From Nocardia abscessus NBRC 100374 (GTDB lineage Bacteria; Actinomycetota; Actinomycetes; Mycobacteriales; Mycobacteriaceae): DNA of 64,000 bases. The stretch spans positions 1 through 64,000 of the forward strand of contig NZ_BAFP01000063.1 in the NCBI RefSeq assembly GCF_000308455.1, written 5' to 3'. Both the position numbers and the translations under genes were made by a program. Below the pieces are notes generated by a model. The model was not told the DNA's origin. It saw nothing but the letters and a program-made list of their open reading frames with translations, and ran no database searches. Position 1 is the stretch's first letter; the number at the start of each line of letters is the position of its first letter. Positions 35,856 through 45,514 of the stretch are shown piece by piece.

Positions 35856-35939
35856 GTCGTTCAACGGTCTAGCAAGACCCCGTCTCCGACTTGTCGTGCG
35901 TCACGGTTTGCCGCCGGTGTACCGGGCTATCGTCGAGAC

Positions 35940-37892
35940 ATGACTAGCGGCACGGCAACGACGGCGGACCACCTACGCGCGGCACTCGACGGACCCTGGG
36001 CGGCCGTCCGGGACGAAGCCCGGACGCTGCTGGCGGGGGAGGAGTTCACCGCCGATCCCCACCTGGACTACAAGGCGGCTCGGGCTCGGGTGCTCGAACA
36101 GATGAAGGCGATCGCCACGATGGGGTTCGCCGAGCGCGGCTTCCGCCGGGAGAACGGCGGGACCAGCGAGCCGGGGGCGGCGGTGGTCAGCCTGGAGATG
36201 CTGGCGTACGCGGACCTGTCGCTGTGGGTGAAATCGGGCGTGCAGTGGGGCCTGTTCGGCGGCGCGGTGGAGAACCTCGGCACCGAGCGGCACCGGGAGT
36301 ACATCGAGCGGTTGATCTCGCTGGACCTGCTCGGCTGCTTCGCCATGACCGAGTCCGGGCACGGCAGCGACGTCGCGAATCTCGAGACCACCGCGACCTA
36401 CGATCCGCAGACCCAGGAATTCGTGGTGCACTCCCCGACACCATCGGCGCGCAAGGACTACATCGGCGGCGCGGCCGAGCACGCCAGGATGGCCGCGGTC
36501 TTCGCCCAGCTGATCACCGGCGGCGAGAACCGGGGCGTGCATTGCCTGCTGGTGCCGATCCGCGACGAGAACGGCGCCGACCTGCCCGGCGTGACGACCT
36601 ACGACGACGGTCTCAAAGGCGGTCTGCCCGGTGTGGACAACGGGCGCATCGTCTTCGATCACGTGCGCGTGCCCAGGGAGAACCTGCTCAACCGGTACGC
36701 CGACGTCGCGCCGGACGGCACCTACAGCTCGGAGATCGAGAATCCCAGCCGTCGGTTCTTCACCACGCTCGGCACTCTGGTGCGCGGCCGGGTCAGCGTC
36801 GGCGGCGCAGCGGCGGCAGGCGCGCGGGTCGCGCTGAGCATCGCGGTCCGCTACGCACTGCGGCGACGCCAGTTCTCCGACCCGGACACCGGTGTGGAGA
36901 CCGTGCTGCTGGACTACCGCAGCCATCAGCGCCGGTTGCTGCCCTTGGTCGCGAAGTCCTACGCCCTCGCCTTCGCGCAGAACGACCTGGTACGCCGGAT
37001 GCACCTGGTGCAGACCGGCCAGGACCTGGAGGCGGGCGCGCAGCGCGCGCTGGAGAAGCGCGCCGCGGGCCTGAAGGTCGCGCAGACCAGGCACGCCACC
37101 AGCGCCATCCAGGAATGTCGCGAAGCATGCGGCGGTGCGGGTTATCTGACGGAGAACCGCCTGGTCACGTTGAAGGCGGACACCGACGTGTTCACCACCT
37201 TCGAGGGCGACAACATCGTGCTCACCCAGCTGGTGGCCAAGGAACTGCTCACCGCCTACGCCGACGAGGTGCGCGACCTGGACGCGCTGGGCTGGGTGCG
37301 CTTCGCCGCGACCATGGCCGGTGACGTGGTACGCAAGCGGTCCGGCGTGCGTCAGCTGATCCAGAACCTGAAGGACCGCGGGGACGATCCCATCGAGGAG
37401 GGCGACCTCTCGCGCCGGGCGGTGCAGTTGCAGTTGTTCGCCGATCGCGAGGACTACCTGGTCCGGACCGCGGCGCACCGGCTGCGCGCCAGGGCCGAGG
37501 ACACCGGGCCGTTCGAGGCGTTCAACAACGCCCAGGACCACATCCTGGCCGCGGGCTCGGCGCATATCGACCGCCTCGTCCTCGAGGCGTTCATCGAGGG
37601 CATCGCCGACATCGAGGATCCGGAGGCCAGGGAGCTGGCCGACTGGATGTGCGACCTGTTCGTCTACACCACGATCGAGGAGAACCAGGCCTGGTACATC
37701 ATGCACCGGTTCATGTCGGTGGAGCGGGCGAAGGCCATCCGTCGCGGCGTGAACGAGTTGGTCGACCGGCTGCGTCCGCACGCGCTGACCTTGGTGGAGG
37801 CCATGGGCGTGCCGGAGTCGATGCTGCGCGCGGCCATGCTCGACGACGCGAGCGTGTTCGACCGGGCGCAGCCGATCTCGGTGCCGTCGTAG
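35940..37892 (+). CDS. Acyl-CoA oxidase/dehydrogenase (ACOX-like)
   Basis: 650 aa, longer than ordinary acyl-CoA dehydrogenases and matching the acyl-CoA oxidase architecture. CFAMTESGHGSDVANLETTA is the flavin and substrate loop, and TFEGDNIVLTQLVAKELL is the family hallmark near residue 425. The C-terminal 200 residues form the extra helical oxidase domain. It would start fatty acyl-CoA beta-oxidation with FAD. No partner beta-oxidation genes adjoin it. Oxidase versus dehydrogenase activity cannot be settled from sequence. Confidence 0.85.
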   Translation: MTSGTATTADHLRAALDGPWAAVRDEARTLLAGEEFTADPHLDYKAARARVLEQMKAIATMGFAERGFRRENGGTSEPGAAVVSLEMLAYADLSLWVKSGVQWGLFGGAVENLGTERHREYIERLISLDLLGCFAMTESGHGSDVANLETTATYDPQTQEFVVHSPTPSARKDYIGGAAEHARMAAVFAQLITGGENRGVHCLLVPIRDENGADLPGVTTYDDGLKGGLPGVDNGRIVFDHVRVPRENLLNRYADVAPDGTYSSEIENPSRRFFTTLGTLVRGRVSVGGAAAAGARVALSIAVRYALRRRQFSDPDTGVETVLLDYRSHQRRLLPLVAKSYALAFAQNDLVRRMHLVQTGQDLEAGAQRALEKRAAGLKVAQTRHATSAIQECREACGGAGYLTENRLVTLKADTDVFTTFEGDNIVLTQLVAKELLTAYADEVRDLDALGWVRFAATMAGDVVRKRSGVRQLIQNLKDRGDDPIEEGDLSRRAVQLQLFADREDYLVRTAAHRLRARAEDTGPFEAFNNAQDHILAAGSAHIDRLVLEAFIEGIADIEDPEARELADWMCDLFVYTTIEENQAWYIMHRFMSVERAKAIRRGVNELVDRLRPHALTLVEAMGVPESMLRAAMLDDASVFDRAQPISVPS

Positions 37893-37917
37893 CGGCGCGG
37901 GGCTCGTTCGGGGCCGA

Positions 37918-38814
37918 TCAGCCCGGCCCGTACGCCGCGATCGCGGTGACCACGAACCACAGGATCCAGACGAAGGCGATGACCATCCCGATCGCCAGGA
38001 CGGTACGCATCACCGCGCGGCCGAAGTCGAGGTCACCGCGCTCCCGCGGATACAGCTTCCACGGGCTGTACCACGGCGCCCGTACGGCGAAGGCCGAGGC
38101 CTGCGCGTCCCGCTCGGCCTGCGCGAGTTCCTCCGCGTAGGCCTCGGCCTGCGCCTGGTTCGGGCCGCCGTGCCAGAGCGTGATGTCGATCGGGCCGAGG
38201 AAGCCCTCGTTGAGCAGGTCCTGCGGAGCGGGAAGATAGGGCAGGATGCCCAGACCACGGAACGCGACCGCCACGTCGTTGGCCGTCCAGAGAAACTTCT
38301 CCTCCGCTGCGAGGGAGTCGAAATAGTGCTGGAGCCGGCCGGGCCCGTCGCCGATGATCACGTCGAAACTCGGATCAGCCCACCGCTGTTCGAGCTGGAG
38401 CTGGGCGCCGGGCAGCGGGACCACCAATGCGACGCCGTGCACGACGCGCTGCCCGAGACCACGAGCGGCCAGCCATTCCTGCAACGCGAAGGTGTGCTCG
38501 CGCGACTTGTCCAGCGGTGTGCGGCGGTCGCGGCTCTCGGTCGCGACCGGCTCGCCGTTGACGGTCCACTCGCCGTTCAGCGGGACCTCCAGTACACCGT
38601 CCTGGCGGGCGACGAGCGCGTCGGCCTCGATCACCACGCAGCTGGTCGGTGTCCAGATCACGGCGTCGAACTGGTGCAGCCGGTCCTTGTGGAACAGGCT
38701 GCAGGTGATCGTCGCGACACCATGCGGACTATCGGGGTCCTTCCAGGTGCGCAGCCAATCGATCAGCGCCCGCTCGGCATTGGTGCCTGCGGCGTTCTGG
38801 ACTCGCACGAGCAT
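37918..38814 (-). CDS. NERD-like domain membrane protein
   Basis: 298 aa. The N-terminus NAAGTNAERALIDWL, then HQFDAVIWTPTSCVVIEADA, resembles the nuclease-related NERD domain, whose usual pattern is an Asp followed by a conserved Glu-x-Lys; here the strand ends in EADA, so the Lys appears to be replaced. A C-terminal membrane helix (about 270-292) follows a charged linker rich in Ala, Glu and Gln. It converges on the oxidase gene 25 bp away. The function is unknown and the domain call is moderate. Confidence 0.55.
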   Translation of the reverse strand: MLVRVQNAAGTNAERALIDWLRTWKDPDSPHGVATITCSLFHKDRLHQFDAVIWTPTSCVVIEADALVARQDGVLEVPLNGEWTVNGEPVATESRDRRTPLDKSREHTFALQEWLAARGLGQRVVHGVALVVPLPGAQLQLEQRWADPSFDVIIGDGPGRLQHYFDSLAAEEKFLWTANDVAVAFRGLGILPYLPAPQDLLNEGFLGPIDITLWHGGPNQAQAEAYAEELAQAERDAQASAFAVRAPWYSPWKLYPRERGDLDFGRAVMRTVLAIGMVIAFVWILWFVVTAIAAYGPG

Positions 38815-38939
38815 TGGCGACCACCCTTCACGTCGACACTCGACAGTGCACAGGATACGAGGTGCCCCAACGGATTCGCCGCGCGCACGCCGACCGGCGG
38901 CGTGTCGGTCCCACGGCGGCGTGGCCGCGCGCGGACCCG

Positions 38940-40337
38940 CTACTCCGGTTCCTCGGCGTCGATCCGGCCCGCCCGCACGGCCGCCAGCAGCTCGGCGTGG
39001 TCGGCCTCGGTGCGGTCGGCGTAGCGCACCGCGAACGCGGCCACCGCCTCGTCGAAGCGCTCGTCGCCGTCCAGATACCCCGACAGCAGCCGCGGGTCCA
39101 GGGAGCGGGAATGGGCTCGGGCCAGCAGCGCGCCCGCGAGCCTTCCGTAGTCGTCGAGGTCGCCTGCGGGCAGCTCGGCGGGATCGATGCTGCCCTTCAG
39201 ATTGCGGAATTGCCGGACGATGAAGGGCAATTCGGCGCCGTCGCCGACCGGGGCGAGGGAGGTCCAGCCGAGCAGGATGTCCGCTTCGGATTGGACGAGT
39301 CTGGCGCCCTCGACGATGCGCTCACCCTCGTGCCGCACGTCGCGCGTCGGCAGGAACGGGGCCAGTGCCGCGGGAGCGGCCTGCTTCACCTGCAGGACCA
39401 GCGACTCGCCGTCGTTGCCGTGCAGCAGTGCCAGATAGCTGTGCAGGCCGACGCTGCCGGTCCCGACGATCCGGAACGCGATGTCGGACACCGCGAATCG
39501 GGCCAGCAGGTTGCGCCGCGAACCGTGCAGGGTGTCGGCGTAGCGCTCCAGCCCATCGGTCACCGCCTCCGCGGCCTGCTCGTCCACGGCGGTGAGGATC
39601 GGGGGGTCGCTGACGAATCGGTGCCTGCGGATGCCGGTCTGGTGGTCTTCGAGGTGCTCGGTCCACTTGGCCACCACTTTGGCGCTGGTGTTCTTGCGCG
39701 CTTTCTTGGCCGCCTTCTGGAAGTCGTCGAGCAGCGCGTCGGCCCTGGCCTGGGTGATCACCGACTCGTCCGGCAGCGCGCTCCAGGACGACATGAACGG
39801 CATCGCGGCCAGCGCGTCGACGGCCAGGCGGTAGGAGCGTGCGGCGTCCCGCGCCGCGGTGCGGCACTCGTCCTCGCCGGCGCCCGCCTCGCGTCCGGCC
39901 AGGACGAGGCCGGCCGCGAGGCGCTCCAGATCCCACTCCCACGGTCCGGGCACGGTCTCGTCGAAATCGTTGATGTCCATGATGATTTCGCCGCGCGCCG
40001 TGCCGTACAGACCGAAGTTCGCCGGGTGCGCGTCACCGCAGAGCTGGGCGGTGAGCCCACTGTCCGGGCCACCCGCCAGGTCGGCTGCCATCAAGCCCGC
40101 CGCGCCCCGGTAGAACGTGAACGGCGAGGCGATCATCCGCCCGATCCGCAGCGGTATCAGATGCGGAAGCCGGCCCGCGTTGCTCGCGGCGACGAAGTCG
40201 AGCACGCCCGGACGCCGCACGCTGGTCGCTTCCCGGTCCCTGGCGATGACCGGGGTCCGCTGACGCAGCGCGCGGCCTCGGTCCCGGACCTGCTCCGCCG
40301 GCACGTAGGAGCGCAGGTCGATACCACTGTCTGACAC
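38940..40337 (-). CDS. DUF2252 family protein
   Basis: 465 aa, GTG start. The motifs FYRGAAGLMAADL, LCGDAHPANFGLYGT and IMDINDFDETVPGPWEWDL are the signature of DUF2252, whose HxxNFG and DxND elements recall the catalytic loops of small-molecule kinases of the protein-kinase-like fold. The length is typical. No experimentally established function is known to me. It sits 45 bp upstream of the ChoD-like gene's end on the same strand. Confidence 0.85.
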   Translation of the reverse strand: MSDSGIDLRSYVPAEQVRDRGRALRQRTPVIARDREATSVRRPGVLDFVAASNAGRLPHLIPLRIGRMIASPFTFYRGAAGLMAADLAGGPDSGLTAQLCGDAHPANFGLYGTARGEIIMDINDFDETVPGPWEWDLERLAAGLVLAGREAGAGEDECRTAARDAARSYRLAVDALAAMPFMSSWSALPDESVITQARADALLDDFQKAAKKARKNTSAKVVAKWTEHLEDHQTGIRRHRFVSDPPILTAVDEQAAEAVTDGLERYADTLHGSRRNLLARFAVSDIAFRIVGTGSVGLHSYLALLHGNDGESLVLQVKQAAPAALAPFLPTRDVRHEGERIVEGARLVQSEADILLGWTSLAPVGDGAELPFIVRQFRNLKGSIDPAELPAGDLDDYGRLAGALLARAHSRSLDPRLLSGYLDGDERFDEAVAAFAVRYADRTEADHAELLAAVRAGRIDAEEPE

Positions 40338-40382
40338 AACGGCTCACGCTAGCCGGTGGCCCGTGCCGGTGTGGCGTCGGAT

Positions 40383-42077
40383 TCAGTCCACCGGGACGCG
40401 GGGCGGCGCGGGCTCGATCGGCAGCCGCAGCGCGCCGGGCGCCGCCGCGGGCACCGCCGGGCGCGCCGGGGCGACCGGCGCGATGCGCCGGTAGGCCGAC
40501 CCGAGCTCCGGCCTGGTGTCGGGGTCGTCGCGGTTGGGCCAGAACGCCATCGCGCGCTCGGCCTGCGCGGTGATCGTCAGCGACGGGTTCACGCCGAGGT
40601 TGGCGGTTACCGCCGAGCCGTCCGCCACGTGCAGGCCGGGATGTCCGTAGACCCGCTGATAGGGGTCGACCACGCCGGTCCGCGGGCTGTCGCCGATCAC
40701 GCAGCCGCCGATGTAGTGGGCCGTGGCCGGGATGTCGAACACGTCCATGATCAGCCCGTGAGTGTCGCCGTCGACCTTCGCCCCGAATCGCCGCCCGATG
40801 TCGTGGGCCAGCGGGATCCAGGTGGGGTTCGGCTCGCCGGTGCCCTGCCTGGTGCGCAGGCGCCCGCGGCTGCGGAACGAGGTCAGCGAGTTGTCCAGCG
40901 ACTGCATGATCAGCAGGATCACCGACTTCTCCGACGCGTGCCGTGCGTCGAGACTGCGCAGGAACACCAGCGGGTGCAGCACGATCGCCAGCAGGAACCG
41001 CACGAAACGGAACGCGCCGCCGTCCACGATCGGCACCGACATCGGGAACAGCGCGTTCTGACCCTTGCCGTAGTGGCACACCTCGACATGGGTGTCGGCC
41101 TCCGGATGGATGGAGGAGGTGATCGCGATGCCTTCGGCGAAATCCCGGCGCGCGCGGCTGACGACGTTGAGGATGGCTTCGGAGTTGCTCCGGGTCAGTT
41201 CGCCCAGCCGGGGCGACAGGTGCGGCAGCACGCCGTCGTCGCGCATCTTGTGCAGCAACTTCTGCGTGCCGAGCGCGGCGCCCGCGAACACCACCTGCTC
41301 GGCGGTGAAGGTCCTGCGTTGCTTGCGGATCCAGCGGTCGGACCGCTGGGTGTCGACGGCGTACCCGCCGCCGGGCAGCGGCCGCACGGCGGTGGCCGTG
41401 GTCAGCGGGTGGACCTGCGCGCCCGCCTGCTCGGCCAGATAGAGGTAGTTCGTCGTCGTGGTGTTCTTGGCGTTGTGCGGGCAGCCGGTGAAGCAGCGCG
41501 CGCAGTGCACGCAGCCGGTGCGGCGGGGACCCGCCCCACCGAAGTAGGGATCGTCTACCTCCGTGCCCGGATCGCTCTCGTTGAAGAACACGCCGACGTC
41601 GGTGGGATGGTAGGTGTCGGCCACACCGAGGTCCTCGGCGATCTCCCGGATCACCTCGTCGGCCGGCGTCGTGCGCGGGTTGGGCGCGACACCGAGCATG
41701 CGCTTGGCCTGGTCGTAGAACGGTGCCAGTTCCGCGCGCCAGTCGGTGATGTGCGCCCACTGGCGGTCGGTGTAGAAGTTCGGCAGGGGTTCGTAGAGCG
41801 TGTTCCCGTAGATGAGCGAGCCGCCGCCGACACCCGCGCCGGAGAACACGGCGCACTTGCCGAGCAGACTGATCCGCTGCGGTCCGGTCAGACCCAGGCG
41901 AGGCGCCCAGATCGATTTGCGCACATTCCAATTCGTGCGCGGGATGTCCTCGGGATCCCACCGGCGGCCCGCCTCGAGGACACCGACCCGGTAGCCCTTC
42001 TCGGTGAGCCGCAGGGCGCTGACGCTACCGCCGAAGCCGGAACCGATCACCACCACGTCGTAGTCGTATGCGGACAT
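40383..42077 (-). CDS. choD: GMC-type oxidoreductase, ChoD-like (putative cholesterol oxidase)
   Basis: 564 aa; ATG 42077 with GAGAGGAA upstream. VVVIGSGFGGSVSALRLTEK is the FAD-binding motif and AGVGGGSLIYGNTL the GMC signature. CVHCARCFTGCPHNAKNTTT is typical of the mycobacterial ChoD (Rv3409c) group, which is related to, but distinct from, secreted cholesterol oxidases. No signal peptide is present, so the enzyme is intracellular or membrane-associated. Whether ChoD proteins act on cholesterol is disputed. Two KstR-like sites elsewhere in the window support a steroid-degrading host. Confidence 0.8.
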   Translation of the reverse strand: MSAYDYDVVVIGSGFGGSVSALRLTEKGYRVGVLEAGRRWDPEDIPRTNWNVRKSIWAPRLGLTGPQRISLLGKCAVFSGAGVGGGSLIYGNTLYEPLPNFYTDRQWAHITDWRAELAPFYDQAKRMLGVAPNPRTTPADEVIREIAEDLGVADTYHPTDVGVFFNESDPGTEVDDPYFGGAGPRRTGCVHCARCFTGCPHNAKNTTTTNYLYLAEQAGAQVHPLTTATAVRPLPGGGYAVDTQRSDRWIRKQRRTFTAEQVVFAGAALGTQKLLHKMRDDGVLPHLSPRLGELTRSNSEAILNVVSRARRDFAEGIAITSSIHPEADTHVEVCHYGKGQNALFPMSVPIVDGGAFRFVRFLLAIVLHPLVFLRSLDARHASEKSVILLIMQSLDNSLTSFRSRGRLRTRQGTGEPNPTWIPLAHDIGRRFGAKVDGDTHGLIMDVFDIPATAHYIGGCVIGDSPRTGVVDPYQRVYGHPGLHVADGSAVTANLGVNPSLTITAQAERAMAFWPNRDDPDTRPELGSAYRRIAPVAPARPAVPAAAPGALRLPIEPAPPRVPVD

Positions 42078-42241
42078 GACTTCCTCTCGCTCACCGGCCA
42101 TACGGTGAGAAATATTTTCAATCATTCTGTCACCGCCGCGCTGTGGCGGAAACCATCCTCGCACGGGCGTGCCGTGCCGAGATGTGGAAAATCGGCGCTC
42201 GGAGATGGCGGGGATGGGGGTCGGTGGGGTATGCACGGGTC

Positions 42242-42889
42242 GTGACAACCGAATCGGGCACAGCGCAACCCGAGGAACGCGCCAACGGCGGCGGAGTACG
42301 CGGCGTCTTCGCCGATCGCGTCCTGACCGTGCCCAACGTGCTGAGCGTGCTGCGCCTGCTGGGCGTTCCGCTCTTCCTGTGGTTGCTGCTGATCGAGCGG
42401 GCCGATGGCTGGGCGTTCGCGCTCCTGGTCGCCAGCGGCGTCACCGACTTCCTGGACGGCAAGCTCGCGCGGCTGCTGGATCAGTCCTCGCGACTGGGGG
42501 CGCTGCTCGACCCGTTCGTCGACCGGCTCTTTCTGGTCACGACGCTGGCGGCCTTCGTGATCCGCGGGCTGCTCCCGTGGTGGGTGGCGGCGATCCTGGT
42601 CGGGCGCGATCTCGTGCTCACCGCGACGCTGTCGGTGTACAAACGCCGCGACCTGCCCCCGCCGGAGGTGATCTACCTGGGCAAGGCGGCCACCTTCGCG
42701 CTGATGTCCGCGCTGCCCTGGCTGCTGGCCGGGCAGATGGACTGGGCGGCCGCCGGTTTCGGGCGTGCCTTCGGCGGGGCGCTCCTGATCTGGGGAACGG
42801 CGGTGTACGTGTGGACCGGCGTGCTCTATACCGGCAAGGCCATCGCGGTCGCAAGAGCGATACCGGCTGTGGGGCATCGGACGGCCTAG
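42242..42889 (+). CDS. CDP-alcohol phosphatidyltransferase family protein
   Basis: 215 aa from GTG 42242; an in-frame start at 42143 is unlikely. The catalytic motif DGx2ARx8Gx3Dx3D is complete: DGKLARLLDQSSRLGALLDPFVD. About five membrane helices follow the pattern of PgsA-type enzymes. It transfers a phosphatidyl group from CDP-diacylglycerol to an alcohol, often glycerol-phosphate. In mycobacteria the paralogue PgsA2 (Rv1822) lies just upstream of the gcvH-garA cluster, so this is probably its orthologue, although the genes between the two in M. tuberculosis are missing here. Confidence 0.85.
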   Translation: MTTESGTAQPEERANGGGVRGVFADRVLTVPNVLSVLRLLGVPLFLWLLLIERADGWAFALLVASGVTDFLDGKLARLLDQSSRLGALLDPFVDRLFLVTTLAAFVIRGLLPWWVAAILVGRDLVLTATLSVYKRRDLPPPEVIYLGKAATFALMSALPWLLAGQMDWAAAGFGRAFGGALLIWGTAVYVWTGVLYTGKAIAVARAIPAVGHRTA

Positions 42890-42931
42890 CCGATAGAGTT
42901 TGCGTGCAACGTTCAAAAGAAAGGACGGCCT

Positions 42932-43330
42932 GTGACCCAGACCCCCGAGGATCTGCGCTACACCGAGGAGCACGAGTGGGTACGCCGGATCGCCCCGACC
43001 CGGGTGCGGGTGGGCATCACCGACTACGCCCAGTCTCAACTCGGTGACGTTGTGTTCGTGCAGCTGCCCGAGACGGACGCGGAAGTGGCCGCCGCGGACA
43101 GCATCGCGGAGGTGGAGTCGACCAAGAGCGTGTCCGACATCTACGCGCCGCTGAGCGCGAAAATCGTTGCGGTGAACGACGTGCTGAACTCGGAGCCGGA
43201 GACGTTGAACACCGACCCTTATGGTGACGGGTGGCTGTTCGAGTTGGAGGTGAGCGACGCGGCGAGCCTCGACGTGACACTCGGTGAACTGCTGGATGCC
43301 GCAGGTTATCAAGGAGTTATCGGGGGCTGA
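42932..43330 (+). CDS. gcvH: Glycine cleavage system H protein
   Basis: 132 aa, GTG start with AAAGGA upstream. A small lipoyl domain; AEVESTKSVSDIYAP carries the lipoylated Lys (about residue 65). It shuttles the aminomethyl group from glycine between the P and T proteins. The P protein is encoded 5 kb downstream (48109); a T protein is not in the window. The gene order gcvH-garA-ftsR is the one known from mycobacteria. Confidence 0.95.
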   Translation: MTQTPEDLRYTEEHEWVRRIAPTRVRVGITDYAQSQLGDVVFVQLPETDAEVAAADSIAEVESTKSVSDIYAPLSAKIVAVNDVLNSEPETLNTDPYGDGWLFELEVSDAASLDVTLGELLDAAGYQGVIGG

Positions 43331-43498
43331 AGCAGCCTTCCCAGTTCTACCTGCACGGGTGCGGCCCGGCAGGGTACGGTCAATGCCAACAGATGCACCC
43401 GGCGGCTGCGCCGGGAATCTAGAGACTCGACGGCAGGTCGTGGTGCCAGAGGCATCACCTGCTTGCATGGATAATCAGGTTCGAGGAGGAGAGAAACG

Positions 43499-43984
43499 GT
43501 GAGCGAGAACAAAGACCCGGGTTACGGGGAGACCGCGGCCGAGACGACGTCGGTCTTCCGCGCGGATTTCCTGAACGAGGTCGACGCGTCGCGCTCCGGA
43601 GAGCCGACCGGCGAGCAGCCGGTCCAAGGGGTCGAGGGTCTGCCCGTTGGCGCGGCCCTCCTGGTCGTCAAGCGTGGCCCGAACGCGGGGTCGCGGTTCC
43701 TGCTGGATCAGCCGACCACCTCGGCGGGGCGGCACCCCGACAGTGACATCTTTCTCGACGACGTCACCGTCAGCCGTCGGCACGCCGAGTTCCGTCAGGA
43801 CGACGACTCGTTCCAGGTCGTCGATGTGGGCAGCCTGAACGGCACGTACGTGAACCGGGAGCCGGTGGACTCCTCGGAGCTGCAGAACGGCGACGAAGTG
43901 CAGATCGGCAAGTTCCGGTTGGTGTTCCTCACCGGACCGCGCGCCCAGGTCACCGACTCGTCGGCGGGCGCGGGGAGTCTATGA
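43499..43984 (+). CDS. garA: FHA-domain metabolic regulator GarA (OdhI)
   Basis: 161 aa, GTG start behind GAGGAGGAGAG. The N-terminal ETTSVF (Thr16/Thr17) is the phosphorylation motif recognised by PknB/PknG-type kinases, and the FHA domain follows with SAGRHPDSDIFLDD, SRRHAEF and NGTYVN. In mycobacteria unphosphorylated GarA inhibits 2-oxoglutarate decarboxylase and NAD-glutamate dehydrogenase and activates glutamate synthase. The same role is expected here. It has its own leader (168 bp) with a small C/G hairpin near 43398-43415. Confidence 0.95.
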   Translation: MSENKDPGYGETAAETTSVFRADFLNEVDASRSGEPTGEQPVQGVEGLPVGAALLVVKRGPNAGSRFLLDQPTTSAGRHPDSDIFLDDVTVSRRHAEFRQDDDSFQVVDVGSLNGTYVNREPVDSSELQNGDEVQIGKFRLVFLTGPRAQVTDSSAGAGSL

Positions 43985-44011
43985 CAGCGTCGGCGCTGGG
44001 TTGTACCCCTC

Positions 44012-44049
44012 ATGAAAGGCTCTGAGTCATGAAGGACCTGGCGCTGTGA
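44012..44049 (+). other. Two chained minigenes leading into ftsR
   Basis: A six-codon frame MKGSES (ATG 44012, stop 44030-44032) overlaps by ATGA the start of a second, MKDLAL (ATG 44029, stop 44047-44049), whose stop overlaps the GTG of ftsR (44046). Reinitiation along this chain could set the translation rate of ftsR. Seen directly; any function is inference. Confidence 0.35.
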
Positions 44050-44882
44050 CCGGTGCGGCGCAGTGGGCACGCGGAGGAATGTCGATCGGATCCGTGCTCG
44101 ACCTGCTGCGCCCCGACTTTCCCGACGTCACCATCTCCAAGATCCGCTTCCTGGAAGCGGAGGGCCTGATCCGGCCGGAGCGGACCCCTTCGGGCTACCG
44201 CAGATTCTCCGTGGCGGATGTCGAACGGCTCCGGTTCGTGCTGACCGCGCAACGCGACCAGTACCTGCCGCTGAAGGTGATCAAGGAACAGCTCGAGGCC
44301 ATAGACAGCGGTGCGGCGACGCTCGGCGTGCGGGAAGCCCGCGCCCGAGCGCACTCCGTGCGGTCCGGGGCACCGGAGTCGGGTCCGGGTGCGCCGGACG
44401 CCGAGCAGGCCGCTCCGGGTTCCGAACGTGGCGTGCGCCCGGTGGCCGCGCCTCGTAGGCTCGGCGTCGTGCCGACCGAGGTCTCTCCGGATGATCTGCG
44501 GTTCGATCACGAAATCCGGGTCACCCGGGCCGATCTGCTCGAACAGGCCGGGATCGACGAGAGGTTCCTCACCGACCTCATCAGGGCCAACCTGATCACG
44601 CCCGGCCCGGCGGGATATTTCGACGCCGACGCGGTCACGCTGGCCAAGACCGCACGGGCGATGGCCGAATTCGGTTTGGAGGCACGGCATTTGCGTGCGT
44701 TCAAGCTCGCCGCCGACCGGGAGGCCGCGCTCGTGGCGCAGATCGTCGCCCCGATCGCGAAGAGCCGCGACGCGGACGCACGCGCCCGTGCCGAGGAGAC
44801 GGTGCGCGAACTGGCCGCGCTGTCGCTGACCCTGCACACCTGTCTGGTGAAGTCCTCGGTCCGGGGTTCGCTGGGGGGTTGA
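44046..44882 (+). CDS. ftsR: MerR-type regulator FtsR
   Basis: 278 aa, GTG start. An N-terminal MerR HTH (SIGSVLDLLRPDFPDVTISK, FLEAEGLIRPERTPSGYRRF) and a second MerR-like helical region (about 140-260, ADLLEQAGIDERFLTDLIRA). The gene is orthologous by position to Rv1828 and to Corynebacterium glutamicum FtsR, an activator of the cell division gene ftsZ. The linker at 95-135 is Pro/Gly-rich and probably disordered. Translation may depend on the overlapping leader minigenes. Confidence 0.88.
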   Translation: MTGAAQWARGGMSIGSVLDLLRPDFPDVTISKIRFLEAEGLIRPERTPSGYRRFSVADVERLRFVLTAQRDQYLPLKVIKEQLEAIDSGAATLGVREARARAHSVRSGAPESGPGAPDAEQAAPGSERGVRPVAAPRRLGVVPTEVSPDDLRFDHEIRVTRADLLEQAGIDERFLTDLIRANLITPGPAGYFDADAVTLAKTARAMAEFGLEARHLRAFKLAADREAALVAQIVAPIAKSRDADARARAEETVRELAALSLTLHTCLVKSSVRGSLGG

Positions 44883-45040
44883 CCCCCGGTGGCCTCGCGT
44901 CCCGAGGTTTCGCGGAGCCAACACGGTGATTTCGGCTGTGCAGACGGATCGCTGGACCGGTGCGGGTTCGCCTAGACTCGTGGTACGGCGAGCTCTGCAG
45001 CGGTCATGCCGGGCCGGCGGCGAGTATGGGAGGCAGTGCG

Positions 45041-45514
45041 ATGAGCGAAATGCGCGTGATCGGCATCCGTGTCGAGCAGCCACAGAACCAGCCCGTGCTG
45101 TTGCTCCGCGAAGTGGCGGGCGACCGGTATCTGCCGATCTGGATCGGGCAAGCCGAGGCGACTGCGATCGTCCTCGAGCAGGAGGGGGTGACTCCGATCC
45201 GCCCGCTGACACACGACCTCATCAAGATCCTGATCACCGAGCTGGGGCACACCCTCAAGGAGGTCAGGATCGTGGATCTGCAGGAGGGCACCTTCTACGC
45301 GGACCTGGTGTTCGACAACGATCTGCGGATCTCCGCGCGGCCGTCGGATTCGGTTGCGATCGCCTTGCGGGTCGGTTGCCCGATCCATGCCGAGGAGTCC
45401 GTTCTCGAGGAAGCCGGACTGGTGATGCCGGACGAGCGCGAGGACGAGGTGGAGAAGTTCAAGGAGTTTCTCGAGTCGGTGTCCCCGGACGACTTCAAGG
45501 CGACCGATAGCTGA
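45041..45514 (+). CDS. Bifunctional nuclease family protein (DUF151)
   Basis: 157 aa; ATG 45041 with GGGAGG upstream, so the longer frame from 44960 was not used. The DUF151 pattern is clear: LPIWIGQAEATAIVLEQEGV, LTHDLIKILITELG and ISARPSDSVAIALRVGCPI. Homologous to Rv1829 by sequence and position. Bacterial DUF151 proteins have been reported as nucleases; the role in actinobacteria is open. Lies between two MerR-type genes. Confidence 0.88.
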   Translation: MSEMRVIGIRVEQPQNQPVLLLREVAGDRYLPIWIGQAEATAIVLEQEGVTPIRPLTHDLIKILITELGHTLKEVRIVDLQEGTFYADLVFDNDLRISARPSDSVAIALRVGCPIHAEESVLEEAGLVMPDEREDEVEKFKEFLESVSPDDFKATDS

